The notes under the pieces are model-generated. The model was not told the origin of the DNA. It was given only the letters and a program-made list of their open reading frames with translations, and made no database searches. From Strigamia acuminata (taxonomy: Eukaryota > Arthropoda > Chilopoda > Geophilomorpha > Linotaeniidae), in the NCBI GenBank assembly GCA_949358305.1, contig OX442321.1:4861605-4925604 (forward strand): a DNA stretch of 64,000 nt. Direction: 5' to 3'. The first letter of the stretch is position 1. Every line of letters begins with the position of its first letter. This document shows positions 1 to 11,045 of this stretch, one piece after another. The translations under genes were made by a program, and so were the position numbers.

Positions 1-104
1 ATTTTATGGAAATGTAGGTGGCGCTCCAGAAGGTGGCGTCACTAAAAGGTGATACAAAAAGGAAACAAGTTAAAAGTAAACATGTGAGGTAAAACAATGT
101 CAAA

Positions 105-216
105 AAATCACCAAAATAAATTGCGAAATAGAAAAATGCCCTCAAAGCCCTCAAAGTCATAGGAAATGATTGTAAAATGTTTTGTTCAGCAGATTTATTG
201 CCGATTTCCACATTTT
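105..216 (+). pseudogene. 3' remnant of a BTB-family gene
   Basis: This stretch resembles the 3' coding end of the intact gene at 1278-2267 (compare 2095-2185). Both carry a run encoding roughly N-D-C-K-x-F-C followed by a segment ending in P-I-S/F, but here the reading frame contains stops. It is best read as the tail of a further upstream copy of the tandem BTB array. The resemblance is by eye over about 100 bases. Confidence 0.55.
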
Positions 217-394
217 AGATTTTTCTAGATTTTTCAAAGCAAGAATTTAACAAACAAACAAATTTCTAAAAAAGATATTGGATGAAGAAATAAATTTATG
301 ATTAACTTTTTTTCTAATTCATGAAATTAATTTTAAAATTCAATCAGAATTTTTTTTTTCAATTAAATAAAATGTTTTCAAACATTAACTCTCA

Positions 395-551
395 GCTCCT
401 ACAGGGAAATCCCCTTTCAGAAGTGATATCATTTAATAAAGATAGAAATGAAAGTCCTCTTTAAAAACTACGTCATTTATTAACGCTCAAGTCAGTCATA
501 TCCTGTTTTTGCTCTGTATTGACTTGCGATTCAACACACAATCGACAACAG
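395..551 (+). promoter_or_regulatory. Probable promoter and non-coding first exon of BTB gene 1
   Basis: The block resembles 7465-7611 upstream of the third BTB gene: both contain a 'cctac-gggaaa-cccctttcag' core, a following 'gatatcattt/gacatcattt' element and an 'acaacag|GTTGGTATTT / accacag|GTTTGTATTT' splice-donor-like end. A donor at 552 and the acceptor before 1260 would give a 5' UTR exon plus a ~0.7-kb intron. No transcript evidence is available, so exon limits are inferred from paralogue similarity. Confidence 0.45.
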
Positions 552-780
552 GTTGGTATTTCTTCCATACGCAATAACATAATTTTTCTACATACATATT
601 TATAACATACAGGTACGTTAGTACATAGATTTAAAAGTATGATTTTGGTTTAAATACCACACAAATGCAAAGGCTAGCCCAAATTGCATTGCAAACTATT
701 GGTATAAGAGTTTTATGAGAAAAATTACACGAATAACGATGACTAAGGACTAGGGTTTCTCAAAAACGGAATTTTTTGAA

Positions 781-817
781 AATAATAATAAAAATAATAA
801 TAATAAATAAATAAAGT
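781..817. repeat. AAT/AAAT simple repeat
   Basis: A short low-complexity run of AAT and AAAT units lies within the inferred first intron of BTB gene 1. Confidence 0.7.
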
Positions 818-1277
818 AGAGAAGTTGATTTGTAAATAAATTTACTTGCTCTTTTAAACCTGAATTTCAATCAAACGAGGTCAAGGAAAGGGGAACTTCA
901 GTGAGTCAAACCCCTCAAGCAGGTGCCTCTAACATTCCGAAAAACATCACAATTTCTATTGGACCAAATTTTTACTCAAAAAAAATATAAAAAAACAATA
1001 ATAATAATTAATTGAAAATAAAAATAGTTAAAAACTGACCATTTCCATCCCCAAAATGAAATATTTCGGCAGTGTTTTCCATATTTTTCTCCCAATAAAA
1101 ACCGGTACAATAATACTGAACTAAAGACGGTATTCGGTATTCGGTAAATACTAGGGACGCAATGATCAAATATAAACCAATTTAGCAAAAAGGTCGTTGA
1201 AAAAAACGAGAAATAAATTGAGTATTAATTAAATTAAAAGTATTCTCTAATTACAACAGGTGCCACAGCAAAGAAAA

Positions 1278-2267
1278 ATGGCAGAAATGCAACGTGCCAA
1301 GCTGGAAGAATTTTGTCAAAAACAATTTAACACAGACATCGTATTAGATTGCAAGGGAGGAGTTATTCACGCTCATAAACTCATTTTAATGAGCGCATGC
1401 GCCTACTTCGACCGAATGTTTTCCGTGGAAATGCTCGAAAATGATTCAGGACGCGTGAACTTTACCAAGTATTCCAAAGAAGCGATCGAGATTGTGGTGC
1501 AATATCTGTATATGTTGCACCTTCCACACGTAAAAAACCATCACATGCTGAGAGAACTAATTGAAACCTGTCACATAATGCAAATCGCACCTTTACTCCA
1601 TCATTGTTGGCAACAAATGACCAATCATCATTTAAACGTGGACACTTTTGCTCAATTGTGGGTCATTGCAGTCACATTTGAGCTGGAAAAAACTTCGAAA
1701 TTGGTGCAATTCATACACAACAACTTGGAGGAAATTTCGCAAACCGAAAGCGCACAACATTTGACCGAAAACGAAATGGCGCAGCTATTTGAATGCGTTG
1801 ATCAGGAAAGATTTTGCGACGAATGCGTCCGGTTTATATTTAAGTGGAAATCTGGAGTTGAAAAGGAGGAAGCAGCCGCCAATTTATTGAACAAAATCGA
1901 CCTGAGTTATTTAGACGATGCGTCGTTCGTAAATCTGTTGCGGATGAGTCGAAGCAAGGAGAAGAGCAGGAGCATCGAATCGGTGATTATTGGCGAAACT
2001 ATAAATCGTTGGCCACGACGATTGAGCAGAGAAAAAATAATTCTGAATGCAATAATTGACAAGTGCAATATTTCAAAATGTCACGAAATTAAAGTGTGTA
2101 ATGCAGAAAAAACCCTAAAAAAGATAAAGAATGATTGTAAAACATTTTGCTCCGAAAAGTCGGTGCCGATTTTCACCGATTTGTACCAGAAAGAATTCGG
2201 TGCAATTTTAGGTCTGACAAGAAATAAATTCAACGATTGTTTCTCTTTCGCAGAAAACTCCAATTAA
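1278..2267 (+). CDS. BTB-domain protein 1 (BTB plus BACK-like region)
   Basis: Intact single-exon coding region of 329 aa. The ATG at 1278 (AAAAATGG context) is chosen; an upstream in-frame GTG sits directly at a splice acceptor (acaacag at 1253-1259), so it is not a likely start. Residues ~1-120 form a BTB/POZ domain: T-D-I-V-L-D-C, V-I-H-A-H-K, a C-A-Y-F-D-R-M-F core and a Y-L-Y-M helix. The rest is helical and BACK-like, with L-W and F-K-W-K signatures shared with the two neighbouring copies. No Kelch, zinc-finger or MATH domain is visible. BTB-BACK proteins often act as substrate adaptors for Cullin-3 ubiquitin ligases; that role is inferred here, not shown. It is the first of three tandem + strand copies and is more complete at its C terminus than copy 3. 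Confidence 0.85.
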   Translation: MAEMQRAKLEEFCQKQFNTDIVLDCKGGVIHAHKLILMSACAYFDRMFSVEMLENDSGRVNFTKYSKEAIEIVVQYLYMLHLPHVKNHHMLRELIETCHIMQIAPLLHHCWQQMTNHHLNVDTFAQLWVIAVTFELEKTSKLVQFIHNNLEEISQTESAQHLTENEMAQLFECVDQERFCDECVRFIFKWKSGVEKEEAAANLLNKIDLSYLDDASFVNLLRMSRSKEKSRSIESVIIGETINRWPRRLSREKIILNAIIDKCNISKCHEIKVCNAEKTLKKIKNDCKTFCSEKSVPIFTDLYQKEFGAILGLTRNKFNDCFSFAENSN

Positions 2268-2334
2268 ATTATGTCAAATATAAAAGTTTCCTTCTGTTCT
2301 ATGTCAATGCACTCAATTTAATTGCTGGTTTTAG

Positions 2335-2695
2335 AAATAGTTTACGACATTATTGGCTGTATTGTGCGTACGACTTACGTACGTACACGTGTGTTCTGAT
2401 TGCTCAGTGATTACTGACCAGTAATATATATGTAACTTGTAGCCGTTGCGCGCCATTTCCATTGTTCTTCCCATTATTTCGCGACTTGTGCATTTATTAT
2501 TGCATTTTCGTATATTATTCTCTCATTTTATTGTATTAACCGAATAAATAAAAAGTGTGCATTTGAATTGATAAAACTGTCTTTTTTATTTCTCTATAAA
2601 TTAACCCTAGATAATTTAAGGCCGCGATATAAGTCTTTTATAGCATTCACCTGCGGTTTTCAAACTTATTAATTAGTAATTTGTTTGAAATAACC
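2335..2695 (+). repeat. Dispersed LTR-like repeat, copy 1
   Basis: The right half (about 2480-2695) matches the reverse complement of 22570-22800: both contain an AATAAA-type signal, 'gataaaactgt', 'aaccctagata', 'gcattcac-tgcggt' and end in 'cccggatcgcagca'. A polyadenylation-like signal followed by a constant end in CA suggests a solo LTR. The 5' limit and target duplication were not found. Confidence 0.5.
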
Positions 2696-2699
2696 CGGA

Positions 2700-3095
2700 T
2701 CGCAGCAAGTAAAATAAACATCAAAAACGAATAAAAATGATGAGAAAACACCAAAAAATGATTAAATCGACTATAAAAAAAGAGATAAATAAACAAAAAT
2801 GAAGAAAAACACAAATTAAAAATGCAGTTCCATTGACGGAGAGAGATGACAGGTGGATGACCACATGTTCTTTTTTGTTTGCTCATTCCTTTCATGTGGT
2901 GCTTATGTATATATTTTTTCCTCCATCCAAGTTGTATTTGTATTTATTTCATATTTTAATTGGAATTAAAAATATCCTCCAGGCAAATCAATTAAATTTT
3001 CATTTAAAATTGTTTTTAATTACATTTCAGCTGAAATATAATAAAGAATGAAATAAATAAATATAATTTAAATATGATTAGTTAAATTAAAAAGA
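2700..3095. other. AT-rich spacer, no gene seen
   Basis: Low-complexity AT-rich sequence between the LTR-like repeat and the inverted-repeat element. The short open frames here are compositionally biased and have no recognisable domain. Confidence 0.5.
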
Positions 3096-3097
3096 AA

Positions 3098-3728
3098 GGT
3101 CATCCATCTTGTAACTCGAGAACCGTGACAGATAGAGAGAAAAAGTAAATTAGAAAGTTGTATAGCACCATCTAATTAGTCTACAACTGTACTTAAAAAA
3201 ATTATCTCTTGCTGAAAAGTTTTGAGAAAAAAAGGTTTGAAATGTTAGTCTACTCAGCTTTGTAACTCAGCTTTGTAACCTAAAACTATTGAAGCAACCA
3301 AGCTAATCCTCAATTAGGACACTTTATTGGGTCATACTTGTAAGTGGAAGAGAAAAAACGCAAAAGGAAGGAAATAATGTATTTTGGAAATACATTCCAA
3401 TATGATATTTTTAGGTTACAAAGCTGAGTAGACTAACATTTCAAACCTGTTTTTCTCGAAACTTTTCAGAAAGAGATAATTTTTTTAAAAACAGTTCTAG
3501 ACTAATTAGATGGTCCTCTACAACTTTCTAATTCACTTTTTCTCTCTATCTGTCATGGTTCTCGAGTTACAAGACGGATGACCTTGAAGATGACCAATGA
3601 GGTCAAATTGGATGTCATAATTGGATTTTCCCCAAACTACTACCCTTACAATCATTTTGCTAAATCAACATCTAAAACGGTTTGGAAATTATTTACTGTG
3701 AACCAGACTTTCTGCACCACCCTGTATA
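3098..3728. mobile_element. MITE-like element with ~180-bp inverted arms
   Basis: Positions 3098-3285 and 3414-3596 are inverted copies of each other; the arms begin 'gtcatccatcttgtaactcg' and end near 'cagctttgtaac'. The right side continues to 3728 and ends 'ccaccctgta'. A third, single-arm copy is at 14505-14790 and begins 'tacagagtggttcagaaag', matching the reverse complement of this right end. That supports a transposon family with TACAGRGTGGT-like termini. No transposase is present. Confidence 0.65.
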
Positions 3729-4134
3729 AGCACCACATGTATTTTACTGCACAATGTCATCCCTCTAGCAATGGAACCATCTGAAAACCAGTTGTGATAG
3801 AAATCAGGTCAGTGACAGAGCTTGGGCAAACCGTGAGAGATATGCAGTCTCAAACTAAAAATGTGATTAAAGTAGAGCACTTTCACAACAACGCTGGTGG
3901 ATACAGCCGGAAACGCGCATTCTGCAGGTGAGTTTCAAGCTGGACTGACAAGTGAGACGATTTTTATCACGACAACTGTGCAAGGTAATTAATTTTTTTA
4001 AGAGACACTAACCCGATTAGCCATCAGTGAGTTTCCAATCTTCCTTACGAAATTGCATTATTTCTATCCTATACCACATCAAATATTAAAATAATATTTT
4101 TTTAAAAAAACTGAATTAGAAAACTCAGGCGCTA

Positions 4135-4539
4135 TACTCTTGTTCGAGTCAAAAGAGTCCATTCTCCCATTGGCCAAACCTCATTATTCATAACTACAGA
4201 CTGTATACTACCACTAGGAGAAGTAGTTTTCATTTTTATTTATTTTTGAGATTATTATGACCCTTTAAATTGATATAATTTTGATTGTTTTTTATTATAA
4301 AATGTTTTTTCCATTTATAAAGTAAAGTTTTATGCACTTTTTAATTTAAAACTCATGTTGGTTCTGTTTATTGGTTTCTTTGCCAGGAAAGCAAACAATT
4401 TCCTAGCAATAGGTAATCGATTACAATGTCTGTACATTGTAATGCAATTCTGGTGTTTAGGTCTATTTTTTTGGATTACTACACCAGTAAAATGGTTCAG
4501 CCAATGGGAGAAAGGACTCATTTCACTCAAACAAGAGTA
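4135..4539. mobile_element. MITE with TA target duplication (Tc1/mariner-like)
   Basis: Imperfect terminal inverted repeats begin TACTCTTGTT at 4135 and end AACAAGAGTA at 4539, extending ~45 bp to a shared 'tctcccattgg' core, with TA on both sides (4133-4134, 4540-4541). A related fragment is at about 56569-56625. The element lies in the inferred first intron of BTB gene 2. No coding capacity is seen. Confidence 0.7.
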
Positions 4540-4652
4540 TAGGAGAAAAATTGAAAGTGCCCAGGATTTGTCAACACCCCTGCACTAGCAGAACTTAAAA
4601 AAAATGAATATTTAGATATAATTTTCTTGTTTTGCAGAACACAATTTTTGAG

Positions 4653-6442
4653 ATGGCCGCCAATAAACACCCGGTAGTGTTGGCATCCAAGTTGGAAGAA
4701 TTACGTCAACAGCAATACTGTACAGACGTCGTGATGGAATGCGCAGGAAGCGTTGTACACGCTCACAAGAACGTTTTAGTAACATCTTGCCCGTATTTTG
4801 AGAAGATGTTTACCGTAGATATGATGGAAAATAACACTGGTTGTGTTAGATTTAATGATATTTCAAGAAAAGTCATCGAAATGATTATCAAATATCTGTA
4901 CGTTGCTGAGATCCCAACTTTGGACCACGATTCGTTAAGAGAATTTATTGTGGTTAGTCGGATGATGGGTCTGGAAGATTTGCTCGTTGACTGCTGGAAA
5001 CAGAGCACCCATCATGTGTGGTGAGCAAAGTGGATAAATGTTCCCCCCGAGCGAATATTTGCCCTTTGACTCACTGCAGTAAACGGGTCGTTCCCCTCGT
5101 GTTGGCTCCGCCTCTCCCTGAGCAGGTGTGTGCCCCGAGGGGAGTGAGGTGACGGGTGGCAAGCCCCCATTGGCTGCGCTTGTCCTTCACACTGACCCAT
5201 AAAAGTGAGAAATTCCCGCCAAAAGACAGAACTTACACAAACGACACCAAGAACACAGCAACTACCTCACCGTCAGGCCAACTTCAACTACAAGTTAGGA
5301 TTGATCGAGGATCGCTGAGTAAAGTGCAAACTGTAACTCTCACGAAGTCACTTGCGAGCTATTCCTACGAAAGTACGAGAATAGCCCTTGTGAAATCACC
5401 TAGAATAATCGCCCAGTCGATTATTCACCGAAGTAAGTGTCCGAGTGCTTTGTAGGGAACCCCAAAGTTCCTAGACGAGGCCTCCGCGACGCTAAACCAA
5501 ACCCTAGACAACAGGCACGGATAGAAGACTCGAAAGAGCATTCCACCGCGTCCGTGAAGACGAATCCGTGACGAATTAACGACAACTCGAGACGCCGCCT
5601 TTGTTCCGCCGACCACGCAGAAGCGACGACGCCATCTTGAGAAATCCTTTGTTCGACGCTGACCACGTCGACTCTAGAATTATTACTGAGTGTATTTTAA
5701 GGCCTTCAAGCCTATTGAATAAATTACTTGTTCATTTAAATACATTTGGTATTCATTTGGGTATTTGCATAATTGATCACAGGTAAAGTATTACACGTTA
5801 GCGCTATTTAAACCTATCACCAGGTAGGACGCGACACATGTAATTGTCAAAACATTTGTCAAATTGTAAGCTGTAGGAGTTGATTTCAACTTGGAGAAAG
5901 AAGGCTCGATCCAAAGTTTTGCTCAGAATAACATGGAACCTATTTCCAAAAGTGCAGACGTGCAATATTTAACACAAACACAAATGACTAAACTGATTGA
6001 ATGTGTTGACCACAATCGATTTTTAAACGAATGCATTCAATGTATCTTCAGCTGGAAATCCAGCGTCGGCGAAGAAGTTGCCGCACAAGTACTTGAGAAA
6101 CTGAACCTGCAACATTTAGATGACGGATCCTTGCACAATTTGTTGACGAGTAATTGCAGCACCGAGAAAAAATATACTATAGAAAACGTTCTCACTCAAG
6201 AAGCTGTGGCACGTTTGCCCAAAATGACTAACGCACACATGTGTCGAGAGATAATTAAAATTTGTAACGTACATTGCCACAACCAAGACCAAACACAACA
6301 TTCCTTTAGGTATTCCTCATCTTGCATGTTAGGATTATGTGGGTCGGAATTTGCATTGCATAGAATAAGATCTTTATGTAAAAACACCCTGGCAAGGAGT
6401 GGTGCATCAGAGCCAGTTGAGGAAAACCTACATGAGATGTAG
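4653..6442 (+). pseudogene. BTB-domain gene 2, split by a solo LTR and carrying a stop
   Basis: The 5' part (4653-5016) encodes a BTB domain close to copies 1 and 3 (T-D-V-V-M-E-C, V-V-H-A-H-K, Y-F-E-K-M-F). The 3' part (5837-6442) encodes the BACK-like region with the F-S-W-K and L-x-E-K motifs. A splice acceptor (tttgcag, ends 4637) precedes the ATG at 4653. An 820-bp solo LTR with a CATG duplication separates the halves; the two halves share one frame once the LTR and one CATG are discounted. Independently, TAA at 5867-5869 replaces the Trp of the conserved L-W pair. Two separate lesions make this a pseudogene rather than a simple insertion allele. Confidence 0.85.
5017..5836. mobile_element. 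Solo LTR, 820 bp, in BTB gene 2
   Basis: Begins TGTGGTGAGC and ends GACGCGACA, flanked by CATG at 5013-5016 and 5837-5840, a 4-bp target duplication typical of Ty3/Gypsy elements. It is much more GC-rich than its surroundings, has a TATA-like 'cataaaag' at ~5200 and 'aataaa' at ~5719, and no internal gag or pol. This is the expected product of LTR-LTR recombination. Confidence 0.8.
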
Positions 6443-7400
6443 TAATTCCAAATTACTGTTGAGTTTTGACTAAATTTAATTGTTTGATATATCGTTCGCG
6501 TGTTTTATCAGTTGCACATTTCCGGTTAGGTGCAATTTGTGCATTATCATATTCTGTGACCATGTTGAACCGATTGATTATGTTTTTATTAAATGCTCAT
6601 TACGGTATCGCAATCGGTTCCTCACCCGTGATAATGCGCATCTACTAGTATATCGTCTGCTCAAATGAGCGATTATCATTTGTTTGTTATATTCAGTTTA
6701 TTGATTAATAATGTCAGTTTATTTTTTTGATTTGTAAAGAATAAATCAATGTGTCAAAGCATTGATTTATTCTATCTTTGAATTGTATTCTTGATCGAGG
6801 ATAACTAGCCTCGATGCATGTATTCTTATTGTTCTCACCTGAATTAAAAATGGCGGCTGCGGTGTGCAGTTTACCGCACCAATTTAGACAAGTTTCTACT
6901 ATTATTTCCTTGATGTCAGGCCACAAGAAGCTCTTTAATTACCATGGAGAAAAAAGATTTTTCTTAATATTGTAATTTTGTAATAAAATTGTAATAAAAA
7001 TTTTTTACAAACAATTCGACGAAAAAACAAGTTCTTTGAACCATAATTGTTCGTAAGTTGAGGAGTTACTGTATTCTAATTCACTTCATTTCTAGATTTT
7101 CAAAGCAAAAATAAAATAGCTTAAAAAATTTAATCGATGATATAAATTGAGTATCGAATAATTATTAAATTCTTTTTAAAAATACTTATTTTTTTCAAAA
7201 TCCCTTTCAAAGGATAATGACTCGCTCGTTTTCCTCAAGTTTACAAAAGCTAATGACAAACTCCCACTGGCTATTGACCTTTGCATCGTGGTGAGAAATC
7301 GATTCCTTAGAAACAAACTATGGAAAAATAGTTCTCAAAGTGCACCTATCCGCCACAAGAGGACGTTGGTAAAAAATAACATCTATAAAAATGATAGCTA
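6443..7400. other. Intergenic region between BTB genes 2 and 3
   Basis: No gene is seen. An AATAAA at ~6740 could serve gene 2. The part at about 7080-7200 resembles about 220-360 upstream of gene 1, so the duplicated unit includes intergenic sequence. Confidence 0.5.
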
Positions 7401-7439
7401 TACAGTCTCGGTTTTATTTTATAATCAGTTGTCTGTATC

Positions 7440-7611
7440 CTTGCGCTTGTGATGTGCCCAACCAATAGCAGTTCGTTCCTACGGGGAAACCCCTTTCAGA
7501 AATGACATCATTTATTAACGTTCCTAAAGGGAAAAATCCCTTCCAGTTGAATGTCGTGTTCTCGCTACTCTCCTCGCTATTTACTTCAGATTTAACGCAC
7601 AAACACCACAG
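7440..7611 (+). promoter_or_regulatory. Probable promoter and non-coding first exon of BTB gene 3
   Basis: Paralogous to 395-551 upstream of BTB gene 1. It contains 'ccaatagcag' (CCAAT-like), 'gggaaacccctttcag', the CRE/AP-1-like 'tgacatcattt', and a splice-donor-like end 'caccacag|gtttgt' at 7611/7612. The acceptor would be 'ttgttttatag' ending at 8532. Inference rests on conservation between two duplicated genes. Confidence 0.45.
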
Positions 7612-8052
7612 GTTTGTATTTGAAACATGCAAAAAAAAATTTAGCTTCTCTCTAAACAGGTGAAACTATTAGTTAATATTACCATACCCATTCTTGAACG
7701 TGTGCCATGTGTTAATCAATGGACTTGATTGATTTGATGGCTTTCCACAAGTGGCTGCCATAACAAACAAGAAAAACACTCTGAATTTTTGTTTTTACAA
7801 CTTTTTACAGTTCAAGCGGCAAGACAAACAAAATCTTTTAAAAATTTCACATTTGTAATCAATGGCTGACATTCATCCCTGTTTCAAGGTTTCTAAATCC
7901 AAAGCAGATATCACAAGGTAAATATTTATAATACTGTATACCATTTTTCCCCATACAAACATCTCTAAAAACGGGAGTGCGTCTTGCAATCGATGTGGTC
8001 TTCGATTGGAGAACACACTTTTTCCCACATATAAACATCTCTAAAAAAAATT

Positions 8053-8372
8053 GGCAGTGGCTACGTTCATGTCCGACGTGAAGGTATTATTTTCATGACG
8101 CGCTGTGATTGGCTGAGACCCATTGATGTCGATTCGTTTCCTCGACGTAAGTTTTCTCAAATTCGATGTTCTCAAAGTTTTAGCTTCTCTTTTTCTTACA
8201 AGGGGGTTCTTAGACCCCCCTTGACCCCCCCCCCCCACACCTAACCTTATTCGTTTTTAGCAAAGTCGACGAAATGAAGATTTTCATCAATGTATTTCAA
8301 TGCATCTCTCAACCAATCACAGCGCGTCATGAAAATAATACGTTCACGTCGGACATGAACGTAGTCACTTCG
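8053..8372. mobile_element. MITE with 9-bp target duplication (Mutator-like or similar)
   Basis: About 60-bp inverted ends share ctacgttcatgtccgacgtg and a 'cgcgctgtgattgg' core. The flanks AAAAAAATT at 8044-8052 and 8373-8381 form a 9-bp direct repeat, although their low complexity weakens it. The interior holds a C-run at ~8215-8235. It sits inside the inferred first intron of BTB gene 3 and encodes nothing. Confidence 0.65.
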
Positions 8373-8572
8373 AAAAAAATTACAGTAGTAACTACGTACC
8401 GGTATTGTTTGTTGTGTTTATATTGGTATTTGTTTCATTGGCCCTGACGTAATAATAATATTGAAAATTTTAAATTTAAAAAAAATAGGTTTTACTTATA
8501 AATGAATATTTATATATAATTTTGTTTTATAGTATTTGTGTGTTTTCGCGCTTGGCAACCACAGCGTCCAAG

Positions 8573-9484
8573 ATGGAAGTACTGCGCCTACAAAATGCAG
8601 GAACGGACGTCGTCATGAGATGCAACGGAGGAGTTGTGCACGCTCACAAAAACGTCTTAATCGCATCGTGCACTTATTTCGAAACAATGTTCAACACGGA
8701 CATGTCGGAAAAAACAACAGGTCGCATCAACTTCAAGAAATTCAAGAAATCGGTTATTGAAATCATCGTGCAATACTTATACACGGCACGACTGCCAGAA
8801 TTGGAAATGGATCACGACCTGCTGACCGAATTAATCGAAACCTGTCATTTGATGGAAATCGCGGACTTGCTCGCCCATTGCTGGAACCGACTAACCGACG
8901 ATTTGAGCGTGGAAACTTTCCCTAAGTTGTGGTCTCTGGTGACGAAGTTTGACTTTGTCGAAAACGACAAAATTGAAACCTTCCTTCGAGACAACATGGA
9001 CGAAATTTGTGAAAACGACAACATACAAGAACTGACAGAAGCCGAAATGACCAAATTAATCGCCTGCACTAACGGATTTGATGAACCGCCCATCGATTCG
9101 AGCGTTAAGTGCATTTTTAGATGGAAATGTAACCAAGAGAGAGAAAAGGCTGCAATTCTATTATTACAGGAAATTCCACTAGACAAGTTGGATAATTCGA
9201 CCATTTTGAAATTGTTGCACGTAAATCGCAGTGCCGAGACGAAGACTATTCACGATTTGTTAACGGTCGAAGCATTGACACGAGTATTAAGTGAGGCTAA
9301 CTGTAGAGTACCCTGTAAACAACTCACAGATCCCAACCGCGAGATGCTGATAAGAATGTCAAACGGTTTGAAGCCAAAATCACTTCCACTTCAGCGCCCC
9401 CTCGTTCGCCTCCGCAAAGAAAATTCTGAGTTAGGAAATGGAGTATTTGCGTGGCCACACTCGCCGACTCTGCCGATCACTTGA
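8573..9484 (+). CDS. BTB-domain protein 3
   Basis: Intact single coding exon of 303 aa. The first ATG after the splice acceptor 'gttttatag' (ends 8532) is at 8573, starting M-E-V-L-R-L-Q. The BTB domain occupies residues ~1-110 (T-D-V-V-M-R-C, V-V-H-A-H-K-N-V-L, Y-F-E-T-M-F, Y-L-Y-T). A BACK-like helical region follows with L-W (~135), F-R-W-K (~185) and a repeat of L-x-x-L pairs. The C terminus (~265-303) diverges from copies 1 and 2 and is basic and Pro-rich. The N terminus lacks the ~10 residues preceding the domain in copies 1 and 2. A Cullin-3 adaptor role is possible but unproven. AATAAA at ~9605 may be its polyadenylation signal. Confidence 0.82.
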   Translation: MEVLRLQNAGTDVVMRCNGGVVHAHKNVLIASCTYFETMFNTDMSEKTTGRINFKKFKKSVIEIIVQYLYTARLPELEMDHDLLTELIETCHLMEIADLLAHCWNRLTDDLSVETFPKLWSLVTKFDFVENDKIETFLRDNMDEICENDNIQELTEAEMTKLIACTNGFDEPPIDSSVKCIFRWKCNQEREKAAILLLQEIPLDKLDNSTILKLLHVNRSAETKTIHDLLTVEALTRVLSEANCRVPCKQLTDPNREMLIRMSNGLKPKSLPLQRPLVRLRKENSELGNGVFAWPHSPTLPIT

Positions 9485-9527
9485 AAATGAAGAAACAATC
9501 GACTGCATTGTCATCCATCACATCCAC

Positions 9528-9575
9528 TTAGATGACAATGTGATCGAAGAACTTGAAGAATATAACAGCTACTAA
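9528..9575 (+). pseudogene. Tiny DEG/ENaC last-exon remnant
   Basis: Fifteen codons (L-D-D-N-V-I-E-E-L-E-E-Y-N-S-Y then stop) match the pre-TM2 segment of the downstream channels (F-D-D-D-L-I-E-E-I-A-E-Y-Y-S-Y). It lies only 40 bases after BTB gene 3, so the channel array once extended further left. Confidence 0.6.
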
Positions 9576-9847
9576 CTTATTACGCTTTAAATGTCCGCAA
9601 ACTCAATAAACATACTAAATTGATGCCATATATGTATACCCTACATAAGTAGAAAAACCATTCGATTTGCTGTTGTTAGATTTTAGTAACATTAATGTCA
9701 TTAATAAAGAGGTGATTCAAACTTCAAAAGACAAATTGACTTCTCCAAACAGACTATGACGGTTTTTAATTTTACATTAAATCCCTGGGCAGTCAACTTG
9801 AAAGAATTCAAATAAGAAGATAATTTACGATTAACCAAAATTGAAAT

Positions 9848-10015
9848 CGCATTTATCGTGTCATTGTTTATATTTTTCAGAAAATCTTGTTCCCTTTCGA
9901 AAAGATGATTTCATCATTAGGTTTAATTTTACTCGAAACTTTCCACACTGCTCACGTTACTATACACTAGTATAAGTCGATATTGAATTTTGATTCTGTT
10001 TTAAATTAAAAAAAA
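9848..10015 (+). pseudogene. Stray duplicate of DEG/ENaC exon 4
   Basis: Nearly identical to 12067-12240 of channel copy 1, including the 3' splice site and the 89-nt exon (9881-9969) with its GTATAAG donor. It has CGA where copy 1 has an in-frame TGA. No neighbouring exons are present, so it is an isolated exon copy. Confidence 0.75.
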
Positions 10016-10215
10016 ATTGTTAATTTTTTTAAATTAAAAAAAAATTGTTAATTTTTTATATTGATAAGTTTCTACTGCACAATTTCTTTATTAACATACT
10101 GAATTATTAATTTTTTTAATTAACATACTAAATTATCAAATTACTTACCGTAATTAACATACTAAGTTATTAAATTTTTAATTGACGAACTAAATTATTA
10201 AATTTCTTAATTTAC
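10010..10215. repeat. AT-rich imperfect tandem repeats
   Basis: Units of 'aaattaaaaaaaaattgttaa' and then 'taacatactaaattatta' recur with variation. The block is non-coding. Confidence 0.65.
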
Positions 10216-10774
10216 ACATTTTGTGATTATTGTATAGATGCATTCCTTGTAATGACTTTGTTGCTTATGTAGAAGGAACACAATTGCCTCTTTGCAACTA
10301 CAGTACCCGCACAGTATTATAAATATAAATAAATCGAGCCAAAATTTTCATACAGTTTAGATAAATTTAAATACAAGCAGAAGAAATTAAATTTTTTTTT
10401 TGAAAACTACCCGATGTTTGATCAAAACATCTGTTGCGGCAGCAACTCGAATTATATATGGAATAGCAAAAGGTTGCATAAATTATAACGATGGATATGA
10501 ATTGAAACTGATTTCGAGTTGGCAAGAAAACATGCAAAATGCATTTAGAAAATGCAGTTTTGCATTTTGATTTTTGCATTTTGTGTTTAAAAATTATAGT
10601 TTGTCTCAAAAATGCATTTTGACATTGAATTTCATTTTTCAGTTTCCAATAATTTTGCACTTACGATGTTGTAAATGTGTATAACTTGTCAAAAAAGATA
10701 TTTTTTGGAACCAACAAGTCCGTTTCTATACGCTAAAAGTCAATTTTTACAGGCAAAAAGTCAAGACTATGGAC

Positions 10775-11045
10775 ACGTGCCACCTGACACCGGCTACCTG
10801 CCGCCTGACATTTAGCTTTGGTGAAAATGGAGAATCAGATGTCTGACACCTGACAGTTAGTCCATAATAGTCAGGGGCCTGACACCTGACACTCGATGCC
10901 TGACACCTGACACTCGATGCCTGGCACCTGACATTTAGTTTTGGTGAAAAGAGAAAATCAGACGCCTGACGCCTGACGCCTGACACCTGACAGTTTGTCC
11001 GGAATAGTCAGGGGCCTCACACCTGACACCTAAAACCTGATGTTT
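10775..11045. repeat. 'cctgacacctgaca' minisatellite, block 1
   Basis: Imperfect tandem array built on CCTGACACCTGACA with spacers such as 'tttagttttggtgaaaa' and 'gttagtccggaatagtcagg'. A second block of the same family is at 14035-14215. The two flank channel copy 1. Open frames here (repeating V-R-C-Q on the minus strand) are artefacts of the repeat. Confidence 0.8.

Noticed and set aside
3578..3784. 68-codon frame after the inverted repeat
   Set aside because: It consists of the right arm of the MITE family, which also occurs at 14505-14790 in the opposite orientation.
8041..8238. Minus-strand 65-codon frame
   Set aside because: It is the inverted arm and C-run of the 8053-8372 MITE.
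10747..10986. Repetitive protein with V-R-C-Q-A-S units
   Set aside because: It is the translation of the CCTGACACCTGACA minisatellite; the same appears at 14075-14263.
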